64,000 bases of DNA from Cryptomeria japonica (taxonomy: Eukaryota > Streptophyta > Pinopsida > Cupressales > Cupressaceae), in contig NC_081409.1 in NCBI RefSeq assembly GCF_030272615.1, positions 21,144,260 through 21,208,259 on the forward strand. The letters are read 5' to 3'. Positions 36,748-48,676 of this stretch are shown piece by piece (the first letter of the stretch is position 1; the number at the start of each line of letters is the position of its first letter). A program made the position numbers and the translations under genes. The notes under the pieces are model-generated. The model did not search any database. It worked only from the letters and a program-made list of their open reading frames with translations, and was not told the DNA's origin.

Positions 36748-39141
36748 TTTGTTTACAAGTTTGTTTTTGAAGTTGATTGAAGATGATGATGAGTGGTGAT
36801 GAAATGAAAGATTGATTGGTTGGTGATTTGTGTTGTATGGGGATCTCTAGCACTTTAAGGTAGATGTAACCGAAATTCCTTCTTTGATTTGCTTGTTTGT
36901 TTGATAAGTTTGGATGTGATAAGGTGCAGAGAAATCTGAGATGTGTTACAGATTTAACTACCTAGCAAGGAGAGGATTCACTCATGAACTAGTTTTAACC
37001 TGCGTAGATGTGTCTCTTAGGATGAGCTTATCCTAGATGTAGAAACAATCTAAAAAGTGATGTGATGTGTTTTGATTTCAAGCAATATCTAAAAGGGAAT
37101 CTTGGGACAAGAACCTCTTAATGTTTTGAGAGTTTTGGGATGGATTGATGATGGAGTGATGATGTATGAGTGAGATGATGGATGTTTTTGTTTTCAACTT
37201 CAATCTTTCAATAAAAACTTTGTGTCACAAATGGGACAAACTCTATCTCTTCCCTTTCAGGCGTTGGTGGCACTTCTCGAGCTGTGTTGTAGGTGATACA
37301 GATGTTTGGGAAGAAGTTGGGATTAATCTTTCCTCCTTGATTTTTGTGATAACTCAGAGCTCTATATTGCATAAAAGCTCTGCGGTTCAATGATTCTGAA
37401 TCAAACTCGTTTGTTTTACCTTGAAGGTACAGACGCATGCGATGTAGAAAGACTCTATGTGAGACAAAGATTTGTCGATTGATATAGAAGAATTTCCTCC
37501 TTTTGATCAAAGTCTTGGAGCTTAATGGTCTTCTTTTCAAGGTAATATTCTGATGACGCTTAAGGTAATATTCTGATGACGCTTCTTCCTTCGCAAGATG
37601 TGAAGAATGGTCATAAAATGTGATTCTTTGTTGTTTGCACTTTGTTTTTGGTATTTTTAATGTGTTGACAGATGTTGGATGAATACTTTGTTTTTGGGAT
37701 TTGATTTTCTGATTTTTTTTTCTTGACAAGAAAACAAAGCAAGCGCACAAACACAAAATTGTAGCCTCAAAGGCACAAATGAGTATGGGTCTAGATCAAC
37801 CCAATCCTTGGACTTGTTTCTGACCCTTCCTTTAGATTTATTTTAAGGTGTAATTCCAAAGCCTGAAGTCGGCTCAATTTGCTCTAGGTCTGTAAAACGA
37901 ACACACTTCAAACACTTTTTATCTCTAAGGTCAAATGGCCAGTTGTGATAAATTTAGCCCACATCTTGATATTTCTTCGACTTTGGTACTACATACCTTA
38001 TGAATCCCGCCGTGGCAGGTAAGGATGTGATATACTAAGTCTTGCACGAGCATAACAAATAGATGATCCCTATGATGGGGGAGTCACCATTTTTATCAAG
38101 CCACAAGTGACTTTTCAAAAAGCTATGTTTCTACTCAAGGAAATATGTATGGTGAGTATCTTGGGAGCAAAACCATCTATGCTCTTGCACTAAATTATAC
38201 CTCAAATATCCTCAATCAATAGAACAGGTGGGCTACTACTTAAAGGTGTTTAGTCATGTTCGATGGCTTTGGACATAAGTTCATTCTGCAGTGACTCACT
38301 TAAGAGCCTTGTAACTGGTGGTGGGGCCCATTTGTCCTTTCGGCCAGTTACACTGTAGGAACAGCTATACCCAAGGCTACAGCTTTCGCTCTCACCTGAT
38401 TTCTATAGCGGCTCGAAGGATTTACCGCTCGAGGTCGTTCCCAAGAGTATCGATCCCTTGGCAGGCCTCTCTTAAAAAATAAAATTTTGAGTGTTACTAA
38501 CACTTTTCTCTTGCACCTAGGACCACGAGAGCCAAGGGAGAGGATAGTGTGTGTTAGAAGTAGGTCCACTCGACTGACTTGTGTGCACAAGCGTGCCAAA
38601 CACGAAATTCACTTGTTCTTTTTAATCCAACATTTGCAAAGATGATCTAACTATTTGGAGATGTTGCTCCAACAGCCATGGTGTTCTTTTTAACTTCAAA
38701 GGCAATGTGTTTTGTAATCTAGAATTTTGAAAATCCTGGTCAACTTAATGAAAAACACGTTTTGCTTTGAAGGAAAATTTGTTTGTCAAAAATAAATCAA
38801 GACAAGTGGATTGTTCTTTTTACTGCACAAAAAATTGAAGTGTGGATTGTGCTTTTTAAGTCCCAATTGATGCAAATGAAATTAAAGTTGCGTTGTTGAT
38901 TTTAAGCACCAAAACAAAATGTATCCCTAACTAGAAAACAATGAAACTATTTTTATTTTTTTTTTGTGTTTTTAAGTTCTTTTTAAGCACTAAATAAAAA
39001 TTTTTGTGATTTTTGTTGCGTTGTTAACCTGCACAAAGAAAAGAAACAAGTTAAGAAAATTAATGCTCACAGGGGGGCTTCCACAAGCCTAATTTTTGAT
39101 TTTTCGGTTACAAGTCCATTTGGGCGACACTCTGTCGCAAT
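36748..39141 (-). other. Long 5' leader of the Tat-type element
   Basis: About 2.4 kb between the palindrome array and the gag ATG. A minus-strand ORF of 182 codons (37756-37208) and one of 83 codons (38599-38348) have no recognisable domains and may be chance frames or leader ORFs. 37539-37561 and 37562-37584 are an exact 23-bp tandem duplication (AAGGTAATATTCTGATGACG plus CTT). The leader could be an intron removed before translation, as reported for Ogre-like elements, but I see no proof. Confidence 0.5.
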
Positions 39142-39415
39142 AGCGCTATTCTGTGTTTTTACAGAAGCGCTGATTAATACAAAAGCGCTAGTCTATGTAT
39201 GCCGAAGCGCTAATGTAAACAGTAGCGCTTAAAGAAAAAAAAATCTCGAGAAGACAAAAGCGCTAGAATTGAGTCAATAGCGCTGAAACGTTGACAATAG
39301 CGCTGGAATGTTATCAATAGCGCTGAAACATTTTCAATAGCGCTACTTTAGGGTCAATAGCGCTAAAAGAAATTTTTCAATAGCGCTAAAACGCGTTCAA
39401 TAGCGCCGAAGCGCG
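39142..39415. repeat. Array of AGCGCT palindromes
   Basis: Twelve exact AGCGCT hexamers start at 39142, 39166, 39184, 39206, 39224, 39259, 39279, 39299, 39319, 39339, 39359 and 39382, followed by AGCGCC (39402) and AGCGCG (39410). From 39259 to 39359 the spacing is exactly 20 bp, with a unit near CAATAGCGCTGAAACGTT; elsewhere it is 18-35 bp. The array lies in the RNA leader about 50 nt downstream of the primer-binding site. Confidence 0.97.
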
Positions 39416-39462
39416 ACCTGTGTGGCAATTTCAACAAGAAAAAATGTTAATTTCAAAAATGA

Positions 39463-39503
39463 AGATCAGAAGGTTGCGTGTTCGATTCACGTCGGGTTCA
39501 CCA
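39463..39503 (-). other. Extended primer-binding site matching tRNA-Trp
   Basis: Read on the minus strand it starts TGGTGAACCCGACGTGAA, two bases after the LTR end, a normal 18-nt primer site for tRNA-Trp(CCA). The match does not stop there: the plus strand reproduces the 3' half of plant nuclear tRNA-Trp, from the anticodon-stem AGATCAGAAGG through variable loop, T arm (GTTCGATTC) and acceptor to the added CCA, 41 nt in all. The tRNA sequence is recalled, not searched. Confidence 0.85.
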
Positions 39504-39505
39504 AA

Positions 39506-40943
39506 TGATGCCCTCCTAAATGGCACAATGTTAGTCTAAGATCAAACAACACAAAACACACAAGATGTTAGAGTTAATCAATCAAAAACCAAAACATACG
39601 AAGGCATTCCAAAGGAGACACTAAAAACATGCTAATGAATCTAACTAAAGAAGTAAGACAATGAGATATCTCCAACTATCTCTTAACATGACATTAGCTC
39701 TTTCTCCCTTGTTCCTCTCCTCTCCAAGTTCCAAAATAGTGTAGCTCTCAGCAGCTTTTTGCACTATGGATGCTTATGGAGGATTGAGATTGTAGAATAG
39801 CTCCAAATATAAAATGAAAAGGCTATTTTATGCTAAAATGATATATTTTAACCAAAAAGACAAAATCCAGTTATGCTATGCTAAATGCTCTCTAAAATGG
39901 CTATAGTCTAAATGCTTACAAATTTTCAGGATCTAGATTATGAAGGAATGGGCTCTATTTATAGGAAAAATGGAGCAATGGATGGCCAGGATTGAAAGGT
40001 TTAATCAAGGGTCAAGCTTGAAAGTTGGGGATCCATGTGCACAATTTGCACCAATAAAATAGTGACAAGTGTCAACACAGGATTGGGTTGAGAGAAGAGG
40101 TTGGAGGCATTAAAGGCCTGAGAAGACCTCATGGTTATCTAAAGGCTAAGAGTCAAGCCTAAATTAGGATTACCCACTGGATTAGGAATTAATCCAAGGA
40201 TAAACCTTTGTGCAAATGATTAAGAGATAATCATGGTCAAAGCATTGAAGGCTTGATGAGACCCTTGGGTTGGGTAGAGGTTGAGTCAAAACAAATGTTT
40301 TAACCATGTGGGAGAGTTGAATTAACCATTAATGGTTATTGGAGACTTTGTGGATTAAGTGGTTGAAAGTTGGAAGCCTTTAATGGTTTTCAAAAGACTT
40401 TGGGGTTTTTGGTGGTTGAAGGTTGAAAACCTTCAATGGTTATCCAAGACTTTGGGCCATTTGAGAAGTGACTCCATTTTGCTTAGGAATGTGACAATAA
40501 TTAGGGGATGGATTAAGTTAATTAGGAAGGGGTTAGAAGAATCTAGAAGGGGATTAGATTTTGCAAGTGGATTTGGTGGGTGAGGGAAAATAGGATTTTA
40601 TTAAAATAAAAATTCATTTATTTCAATAAATGTGTGCAAGTTGCATTTGTAGGAAAATGCAAGTGGGGGGGGTTTTAAAATGATTTAAATAAATGTTTTA
40701 TTTAATTTATTTAAAAGAGAAAAAGGGGGATTTAATTAAATAAATTGATTTATTTATTTAATTGATTTGAATTGGATTTAATGAATTAATTAAAATAAAT
40801 TAAATAATTTATTTAATTAATAGAAGAATGTTTGGGGATGAATTAATTAAATATTAATTTAATTAATTGATGGCTAGTGGATTTTTAATCAAATAAATAC
40901 AAAATATTCATTTAATTAAAATGGACAGATTTGTGTGACTACA
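39506..40943 (-). repeat. 5' LTR of the Tat-type element
   Basis: On the minus strand it runs from TGTAGTCACACAAATC to GGAGGGCATCA, so it has TG..CA ends. A TATAAATA box lies at 39963-39956 on the minus strand, followed by a G/C-containing start region. U3 has an AT-rich stretch (about 40720-40920, TTAATTAAAT-like) and about three degenerate 50-bp repeats at 40320-40460 (GGTTGAAGGTTGAAAACC..AATGGTT..AGACTTTGG). The partner LTR is not in the window. Confidence 0.85.
39956..39963 (-). promoter_or_regulatory. TATA box of the Tat-type LTR
   Basis: TATAAATA on the minus strand about 450 nt from the LTR's 3' end, in the expected orientation to drive gag-pol. Confidence 0.6.
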
Positions 40944-41142
40944 ATAACTAAATAAGATTATTATAAATTTATTTTAACTAAGAATTTGTTTTCACTATGA
41001 ACACTTTTAATTAGAACTTATCATAAATGAACTTATTATAAAATTAATTACCATAATTTTCTTTTACTAAATTAATCGTAAAATACATCTAATTTAATAT
41101 AGAATAGACTTTTCACTTTTTTTTTTGGTTATTGTGATGCAG

Positions 41143-41211
41143 CCTGTTCATCTTTACAACCTAAAAGTGAAAGTTGTACTGTCATAGACTAAATAGCCAC
41201 TTAGCTGTGAA
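41143..41211 (+). other. Probable 5' UTR segment of the cullin locus
   Basis: A T-rich tract ending GTGATGCAG at 41134-41142 looks like a 3' splice site, which would make 41143-41211 the 3' part of a 5' UTR exon. If so, the ancestral promoter and first UTR exon lay to the left and the Tat-type element landed in that UTR intron. Inference only. Confidence 0.4.
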
Positions 41212-42943
41212 ATGGCCGATCAAGTAACCAAGGACTTGGATGAAGGATTGAATGTTATAAAAGATGGTATGAAAAAAATTACAAACATATTGGAGGAACA
41301 TATCGATCAGCCGATTGACGGTAATCTACATATGCATATGTATGCGTATCCTTTTTAAGATTTTTTCATAATATAGTTATTATATTCTTTGTTATTGTTT
41401 AATTGTTTGAAATTTTTATTGTAATCCTTCACTATTTCAAAGAACTATCTACAATTTGTGTTTGAAGTACTCTAATAATTATGGTGAACTCTACAGTAGA
41501 TACAAGAGTTTGGTCAGTGATTACATATGTACAACGGTAAGTATCTTGATGATGCTTCTTCTTATCTCATCTAGACTTTATATATATTGTGACAGTAGCA
41601 TGTTTCAAAACTGTTAACTGTTAAAATTTGAAGTGATTTTCCTCAGGTTTTACCTGCTTTAAGAGAGAAGCAAGGTGAGTTCATGTTGAGAGAATTTGTG
41701 AGACGTTGGAAAATTCACAACGTGATGGTCCCATGGATGTCTTCATTCTTTAAATATGTGGATCGCTTCTACATTTCAGAGCATAACCTTCCTTCAATAG
41801 AAGAAGTTGGACTCAAGACATTTATTGACTTGGTAAATTACTAAAATTGCTTAAGAATCCAATTCAAAACTGCCTCTTGAGAATTTCAGTTAACCTACTA
41901 TGACATGTTATTGCAGGTATATGATGAGTTAAAGATTAATGTAAGGAATGCAGTGATTACTCTGGTATGTTTTTATTATTAAGTATTAGTATGTGGTTTA
42001 TGAAATGGGTTTGGGTTATTATTTTAATTTCTTTTATAATGGTATAGAATTGAAAAGTTGTAGTTAGAGGAATAAAGTTGTATAGAAGTATCATATATTT
42101 TAAGTTGAGGTTTGGAATAGAGTCAACAACATAATTCCTTGACAATATATCTTATTTGATGTTTTAAATTTATAATTTTCCATTTAAAATTGAAAAGAAA
42201 AGAATTTGAAATATGTTAAAAAAAAATTAACCTGATTTTACTCAGCAGTACCTCCAAAACTTTTAGCTAATCCCCTTCCATGGGACCATAATCTTAAATG
42301 TGAAATATTCAGATGTTCAGTATAGCTTTTATTGATGATCTGGAATGGCCTTGCTGTTTCTCTCAGATTGAACCTGAACGTGAGGGGGAGCTAATTGAGC
42401 GATCTTTATTGAAAAATGCTGTGGGCATATTTGTTGAGGCTGGAATGGGTGACATGGATTACTATGTGAACGACTTTGAAGCACCAATGTTAGAAGCATC
42501 TGAAACTTACTATTCTCGAAAGGCTGCATTATGGATTACAGAGTATTCTTGTCCTGGATATTGTCTGAAGGTGATTGCGGGTTTAAAAGACATTCAGATT
42601 TTCATAGTTTATAATGATTAGTGTATATTATTTCTGGATTAAATTATTTAAGGATTGTTTTGTATTATTGTTTTGGATCACTTTCTATGATTCATCATCA
42701 GTATGACAAAAAGATATAATTTGATATAATTTGAAATGTGTGATCCAAAACATTACTGCAAAACAATTTCATACACAAATTACAGAATTGATTTTTGATA
42801 GCTTAAAAACGATTGAAGGAACATGTTTGTGTGAAAGTGCTGATATGTATTCTCTTGTACTACAGGTTGAGAAATGTTTGCACCTTGAGAAAGATAGGGT
42901 TTCCAATTATTTGCAAGCCAGCAGTGAGAAGAAGTTATTAAAT
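41212..42943 (+). pseudogene. Cullin exons 1-6, N-terminal cullin repeats (frame intact)
   Basis: Exons 41212-41345, 41443-41536, 41647-41832, 41917-41964, 42367-42570 and 42866-42943 join in phase (248 codons) with GT..AG introns. Recognisable text: [95 protein letters not shown]. In CUL1 the first repeats bind SKP1-F-box. No lesion seen in this part. Confidence 0.88.
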
Positions 42944-43040
42944 GTGAGCATTTGTAGAGGCTTTTTTTTTGGGGGAACATTTAGGATTTACGATTAACTG
43001 TGAGGTGTTCAATAATCATCAAACATAGGAAGATTAGCTA

Positions 43041-44096
43041 TGTTGGTATTTTGGTATGGTTTTGTCATTGATGTCAACACCTACTAAATACACCTATTTG
43101 GAGATCCAGCAACATTCACTGGCAAACAGTAAACTGTGCAACAGTTACCGGTATATGGTTAACCGGCAGGATATAATGTTCACCGGTACCTGCAATGATA
43201 TGGAAGACACTTGGTAATGTCGAAGACATCATGTGGACACTTTATTTTGAAGTAATAATCATTGGTATATTCTTATTTGCATATTTGCTTTTACCGGCAA
43301 ATAGGTCCAGGTTATCTAGGGTTACACCGGCAGGTTTATCTTTTCCAAATCAGCATGGCACGCTATGGAGATGATTTATTATTGTTGTAAATGCATTAAA
43401 CCGACATGTTCAATCAATTATTGCATTGAATATTGTATTGTTTGTAAAATGTTTTTATTGTAATATCTTGTAGAGCCGACCTACTAAAATTGGTCTTAGG
43501 GTATGGTATAAATGTAAGATCTTATTTGTAAGATCAAGTGTGGAATGTGAAAAAAATTTAAGGAAGGGTATATGTGAGATCAAGCAGGGATATACACGAA
43601 GACATCATTTGAAGGTGAAGTTAGGTTTTTGTAGAAGCATATCAGCATTACACCGGTACTGAATCCAACATATGAAGATGTTATTCTGTGCAGTACATTC
43701 TCACTGGATTTAACCATCCAACTGTAGTCAGTGTGACTCCCATTTGTGATTGAGCAGTGAGCTCTAGGCTGTTGGCCTTTCTGCATGTGCAGACCCCTTT
43801 TGTACACTTACTATCTGCAGTAGTATCATCTGATTGTGGGTAAGGTTTCCCACCGTGGTTTTTCCTCTTACAGGGTTTCCACGTACAAATATTGGTGTCA
43901 TGTGTTGTGGATGACTTTGTGCTTATGTTTCATACATTAATTCTTACCGGTATAACAATTTTCTGTTAACACTATTTATCGACATACTTAACTGTCTTAC
44001 CAGTATTAAGCATTAAGTTGGTTAATAAGTTTTTGGTTTAAATTTATTTGACAACTGATTCACCCCCCCCTCTCTCAGTTGTCTCCGGGACCTACA
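43041..44096 (+). repeat. 5' LTR of the Copia element
   Basis: 1056 bp, rich in ACCGGT/CCGGCA. A TATAAAT at 43507-43513 is the likely promoter, about 590 nt from the LTR's 3' end. It ends with a C run, CTCTCAG and GGGACCTACA. Confidence 0.95.
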
Positions 44097-44098
44097 AT

Positions 44099-44111
44099 TG
44101 GTATCAGAGCC
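44099..44111 (+). other. Primer-binding site, initiator Met-tRNA
   Basis: TGGTATCAGAGCC, a perfect match to the usual plant Copia primer site, two bases after the LTR. Confidence 0.95.
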
Positions 44112-44153
44112 TAATCCTCTTTTTGTAGAAGTTTAACAGCTTGAGGAGATCCA

Positions 44154-45230
44154 ATGTCTACTAATTATTTCAGAAAGGATAGTCCTAAACTTGATGCAAC
44201 CAACTATGGAATATGGAAAATCAGAATGGAGACACATCTGAATTGCATTGGTTAAGACATCTGGGAAGTTATTAAGAATGGTTATACTATTGTTGTAGCT
44301 GGTCAGACTGCTCCCACTACTTTAGCTAAAGATGAAGAAAATGATTGCAAAGAAAGAGAAGCACTTTTGAGCTCATTATCAGATCAACAAATCATGGGAT
44401 TATCAGATAGGTCCACTACAAAAGCTATTTGGGATCATTTGGAAACACTGAATGAAGGGGATTCCACAGTCAAAATTGCAAAACTTGAAAGCTTCCGAGT
44501 CAGGTATGAACATCTGAAAATGGAAGAAGATGAAAAGATTTGTGCTTTTATGAAAGAGTAAATGAAATTGTTTTGGGTATCAAATGTTGTGGAGGAACCT
44601 TGAGTGAAGATGAGATTGTTTCAAAAATCTTAAGAGGTTTGCCACCGGCATATAAAATGAAGGTTACTGCTATAAATGAGTTGAGAACAATGCCTAATAC
44701 ATCAATAACTAGGGATACATTGATTGGAAAACTTTCAGCTTTTGAAATTGAGGAATTTGGTCTTGTTACTACTATAAAAACTGATTTGGCCTTCAAAGCA
44801 TCAACATCATCTGCTCCATCCTTTGACAAATCAGACTGGAGAGCCTTTTATGCAAGAGAACTTGAAGAAACCAGGAAGGAGAATGAAGAGCTTGAAGAAC
44901 TTGAAGCACTATTTGCAAGAAAAATGCCAAAAGGTCCAATTGGAAGTAAGTGTGAAGGTAAAGCACCTTTTAAATGTTTCAACAGCAATAAGATTGGTCA
45001 TATGGCTTCAAGATGTCTTGATAGACATGCTAGACTAAGAGAAGAAGCTAGAAGGACATACAAACCTAATCCTGAATATCAGAAATACAGATTCAAGAAA
45101 AACAAAGATAAATCTTGTTACATTGCTGATGAAGGTGTGACTAATGATTCTGATGAGGATCCAGCAGACAATGGATGGGTCTTTGTTGCTATAACAGAAG
45201 ATCAACTGGTACCTATTGCTCAATCGATAG
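44154..45230 (+). pseudogene. Copia gag (broken)
   Basis: ATG at 44154 starts a typical Copia gag: KLDATNYGIWKIRME, then TAA at 44253-44255. Later text includes TTKAIWDHLETL and LESFRVRYEHLKMEE. One base is missing near 44550-44560 (CAFMK in one frame, ERVNEIVLGIK in the next). The C-terminal knuckle reads CFNSNKIGHMASRC, so the second Cys of the CCHC is Ser. Confidence 0.9.
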
Positions 45231-48200
45231 AACAAGCCCTAGCAGCTAAAGTTGAATCAAAGGATGAATGGATTATTGACTCAAGATGCTCACATCACAT
45301 GACTGGAGACAAAGGTAAATTCTTGAACTTTCAAAAATACAATGGAGGTTTAGTAAGATTCGGAGATGACAAAGCCTGTTCAATCAAAGGTAAGGGTTCA
45401 ATATCTCTTGATGGTAAACATAACACTGACAATGTCTACTATGTTGAAGGATTAAAACATAATCTTTTAAGTGTTGGTCAATTAGTTGAGAAAAGTTTTC
45501 AGTTACAATTTAAAAATGGAAAATGCAAAATCATGAATAGAACTGGTTTGGAAATTGCAACTGGTAATCGGACTAGGGGTAATATCTTTCATTTGAATAA
45601 TAGTGAAAAGGCATGGTTAATTGCACATATAGATGAAAGTTGGCTATGGCATAAAAAACTATGTCATGTAAATTTTGATTGCATGGTAAAAATCAATACT
45701 TCTAAGGCAGTTAGAGATCTACCTAAAATTGTGAAACCTCAGAATACAATTTGCAAGGAATGTCAATTTGGAAAATAGGTTAGAGCTAGTTTCAAAAGTA
45801 TTCCAGAAAAATCCAATAATGCCCTTGATTTAATTCACACTGATTTATGTGGTCCAGCTAGAACTAAAAGCTTACAAGGTGATAGATATTTCATGCTAAT
45901 TATTGATGATTATTCTAGAATGTGTTGGGTTACCTTTCTCAGAGAAAAATCAGAAGCACTTGGGAAGTTCAAGCTATTCAAAGCAATGGTTGAAAATGAA
46001 ACCGGTAAGAAAATTAAATGTTTAAGATCATATCAAGGAGGAGAATTCACATCTAGAGATTTTAATACATTCTGTGAAGTAAATGGAATCAAAAGATAGT
46101 TATCAGCACCTCAGACACCACAACAGAATGGAGTTGTTGAAAGGAAAAACAGAACTATTTTGGATGCAACAAGAAGTATGTTATCAGAAGAAAATCTACC
46201 ACATGTGTACTGGAAAGAGACAGTAAGCACTGTTGTCTATACATTCAACAAAGTTCACATCAAAGGTGAAACCAGTAAGACCCCTCATGAACTATGGTTT
46301 GGTAATACTCCTACTCTTAAGTATTTCAGAATTTTTGGAAGTAAATGTTATATTAGAAGAGATGAGTATATTGGCAAGTTTTATCCTAGAAGTGATGAAG
46401 GAATATTTCTTGGTTATTCATCTAAGAGTAACGCATATAGATGTTTTAATAAAAGATTACAGAAAATTGTTGAGAGTACAAATGTAAAGATTGATGAACA
46501 ATTCAGAGGAACTTCAAGGTATATAGACTCTAAACCGGTAACAGAAATTATGACAAATGAACCTACAATAAATCCAGCGGTACAGAATGATGATCCAGTT
46601 ACTCCGGTATCATCAGAGAATTCCATAGTAATTGAAGAACAACAACAGACTAAGACACCCCAGTATGTAAGACTGAATCATTCTGAAGATCAGATAATTG
46701 GAAGCAAATTTAAAAGAGTCATGACAAGAGGAAGATTGGCAAATGAAGACGTATGTCTTATTTCTCAAATTGAACCATTATCTATCAATGAGGCATGTGA
46801 AGATAAATTTTGGATTAAAGCTATGGAAGAAGAATTAGGACAAATTGAGAAAAATAATACTTGGACATTAGTTCCCCGGCCTAAAAATAAAAATGTAGTT
46901 GGAACCAAATGGGTATTTAGAAACAAACTCAATGAAGATGGTAAGGTTGTCAGAAATAAAGAAAGACTAGTGTGTAAGGTTTATTCTCAGAAAGAAGGAG
47001 TTGATTACAATGAAACCTTTGCACTAGTAGCCAAAATTGAGGCAGTTAGATTATTCTTGGCCTTTGCAGCTCACAAGGATTACAAAGTTTATCAAATGGA
47101 TATTAAATGTGCATTTTTGAATGGAGATCTTGAAGCGGAAGTCTATATTGAACAACCTGATGGATTTTCCTTGACAGATGACAATGATATGGTTTGCAAA
47201 TTAAGAAAAGCTCTGTATGGATTAAAACAAGCTCCAAGAGCTTGGTATGCAAGATTGGATAAGTATCTTTTAAAGATTGGTTTTACTAAAGAAAATGCAT
47301 ATAGCAATTTATATTACAAAGTAACTAATGATGACATCTTAATTATGGAAGTATTTGTTGATGATATAATCTTTGGAGGAGAAGATGGATTATGCAAAGA
47401 ATTTTCTCTTGAAATGCAGCATGAATTTGAAATGTCTATGATAGGAGAAATAAAATTCTTTTTAGGATTGCAGATTTTACAGACTGATAAAGACATATTT
47501 TTTAGTCAATCTAAGTACTTGATAGAACCACTTAAGAAATTTGGGATGGAAAACTCTAAACCGGTAAGCACACCTATGACTACAAATGACAAATTATCTC
47601 AAAGGGATGAATCTACACCTGTTAATCCAACTAGATACAAATCTATGATAGGAGGTTTACTGTATTTGACACAAACCAGACCTAATATTATGAATGCAGT
47701 ATGTATAGTTTCTAATTTCAGAGTAATCCTAGGGAAAATCATGAATCAGTAGTAAAAAAGATTTTCCGGTACTTACAAGGCACAGCAAATCTCGGATTAT
47801 GGTATCCTAAAGATGAAAATTTTGATTTATATGCATACACAGATGCAAATTGGGCAGGAGATGTGGATGATAGAAAAAGCACCACTGGAGGAGCATTCTT
47901 TCTTAGAAAAAGATTAATTTCTTGGTTAAGTAAGAAACAGAGTTGTACATCTTTATCAACAGCAAAATCAGAATATGTTGCAGAAGCAACAAATTGTACA
48001 CAGGTACTTTGGCTTAAGAAAATGTTGAAAGACATAAAGGTAAAATGTTAGGAACCTATTACTATATATTGCGATAACACTGCAGCAATTGATATATCTA
48101 AGAATCCAATATTACATTCTAAAACAAAGCATGTTTCTATCAAACTGAATTTTCTAAGGGAAAAAGTTGAAGAAAAGGAGATAAAACTAGTTTATGTGAA

Positions 48201-48306
48201 TACTAAAGAACAGCTTGCAGATATTTTCACAAAACCTTTGCCTAAGGAAACTTTTGAGTATCTCAGAGATCAACTCAGAGTCTTACCTCCACCGGTAGAG
48301 ACTTAA
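45231..48306 (+). pseudogene. Copia pol: protease, integrase, RT, RNase H (broken)
   Basis: Protease IIDSRCSHHMTG has Arg for the Gly of the DSG triad. Integrase: WLWHKKLCHVNFD and ICKECQFG zinc-binding pieces, TDLCGP, then LRSYQGGEFTS where the catalytic Asp of LRSD is Tyr, and GVVERKNR with its Glu kept. RT: YKVYQMDIKCAFLNGDL, ALYGLKQAPRAWY and VFVDDIIFGG intact. RNase H: YTDANWAGDVDDRKSTTGG, SLSTAKSEYVA, IFTKPL. Stops at 45776, 46097 and 48050 and a frameshift near 47735-47752. Confidence 0.93.
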
Positions 48307-48663
48307 ACAGTTGATGATTGTCATCAACCGACAGAATTAAATGGACAAATCTTTTATTCCGATATTTGATGAGGAAGCTACTTCTCAGGGGGAGTAGTTG
48401 GTATATTGAATTGGTTGGTATTTTGTATGAACTTGACTTTTTGTGACTTTGGCATTTGATGTCAAAGGGGGAGAGATATATGGAAAAACATTAGGGAGAG
48501 ATGTATGGAAAAATGCATTATCTTTTTGAGGAGAGATTGGTATGAGAGATTGGTATAAACACATATTACTTCCAGGGGGAGAAATGGAGATTGTTGGTTT
48601 TTGTACTTGGCATTTTTGTTTTGGCACTTTGATGGTTTTTCCATCTTGTGTTGCCATCAATAC

Positions 48664-48676
48664 CAAAGGGGGAGAT
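48664..48676 (+). other. Polypurine tract of the Copia element
   Basis: AAAGGGGGAGA followed by TT and the 3' LTR start TGTTGG. An earlier GGGGGAG-containing spacer (48390-48480) repeats the same style. Confidence 0.85.

Larger units (their letters stand above)
31742..40943 (-). mobile_element. Ty3/gypsy Tat-type retrotransposon, 5' part
   Basis: Minus-strand order from right to left: LTR 39506-40943, primer-binding site 39503-39463, AGCGCT array 39415-39142, long leader, gag-pol from 36747, running into the gap. The RT text and the large gag with a CxxH-type knuckle point to the Tat (Ogre/Retand-like) branch; that lineage call is from memory. The uninterrupted 1668-codon frame suggests a recent, possibly autonomous copy. 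It lies 268 bp upstream of the cullin start codon and reads away from it. The right flank begins ATAAC; the partner target duplication would be beyond the gap. Confidence 0.88.

Noticed and set aside
39142-39415. CRISPR-like array
   Set aside because: The conserved unit is a 6-bp palindrome in a plant retrotransposon leader, with no spacer/repeat structure of the right size.
39463-39503. tRNA-Trp gene
   Set aside because: Only the 3' half plus CCA is present, next to an LTR end; it is a primer-binding site.
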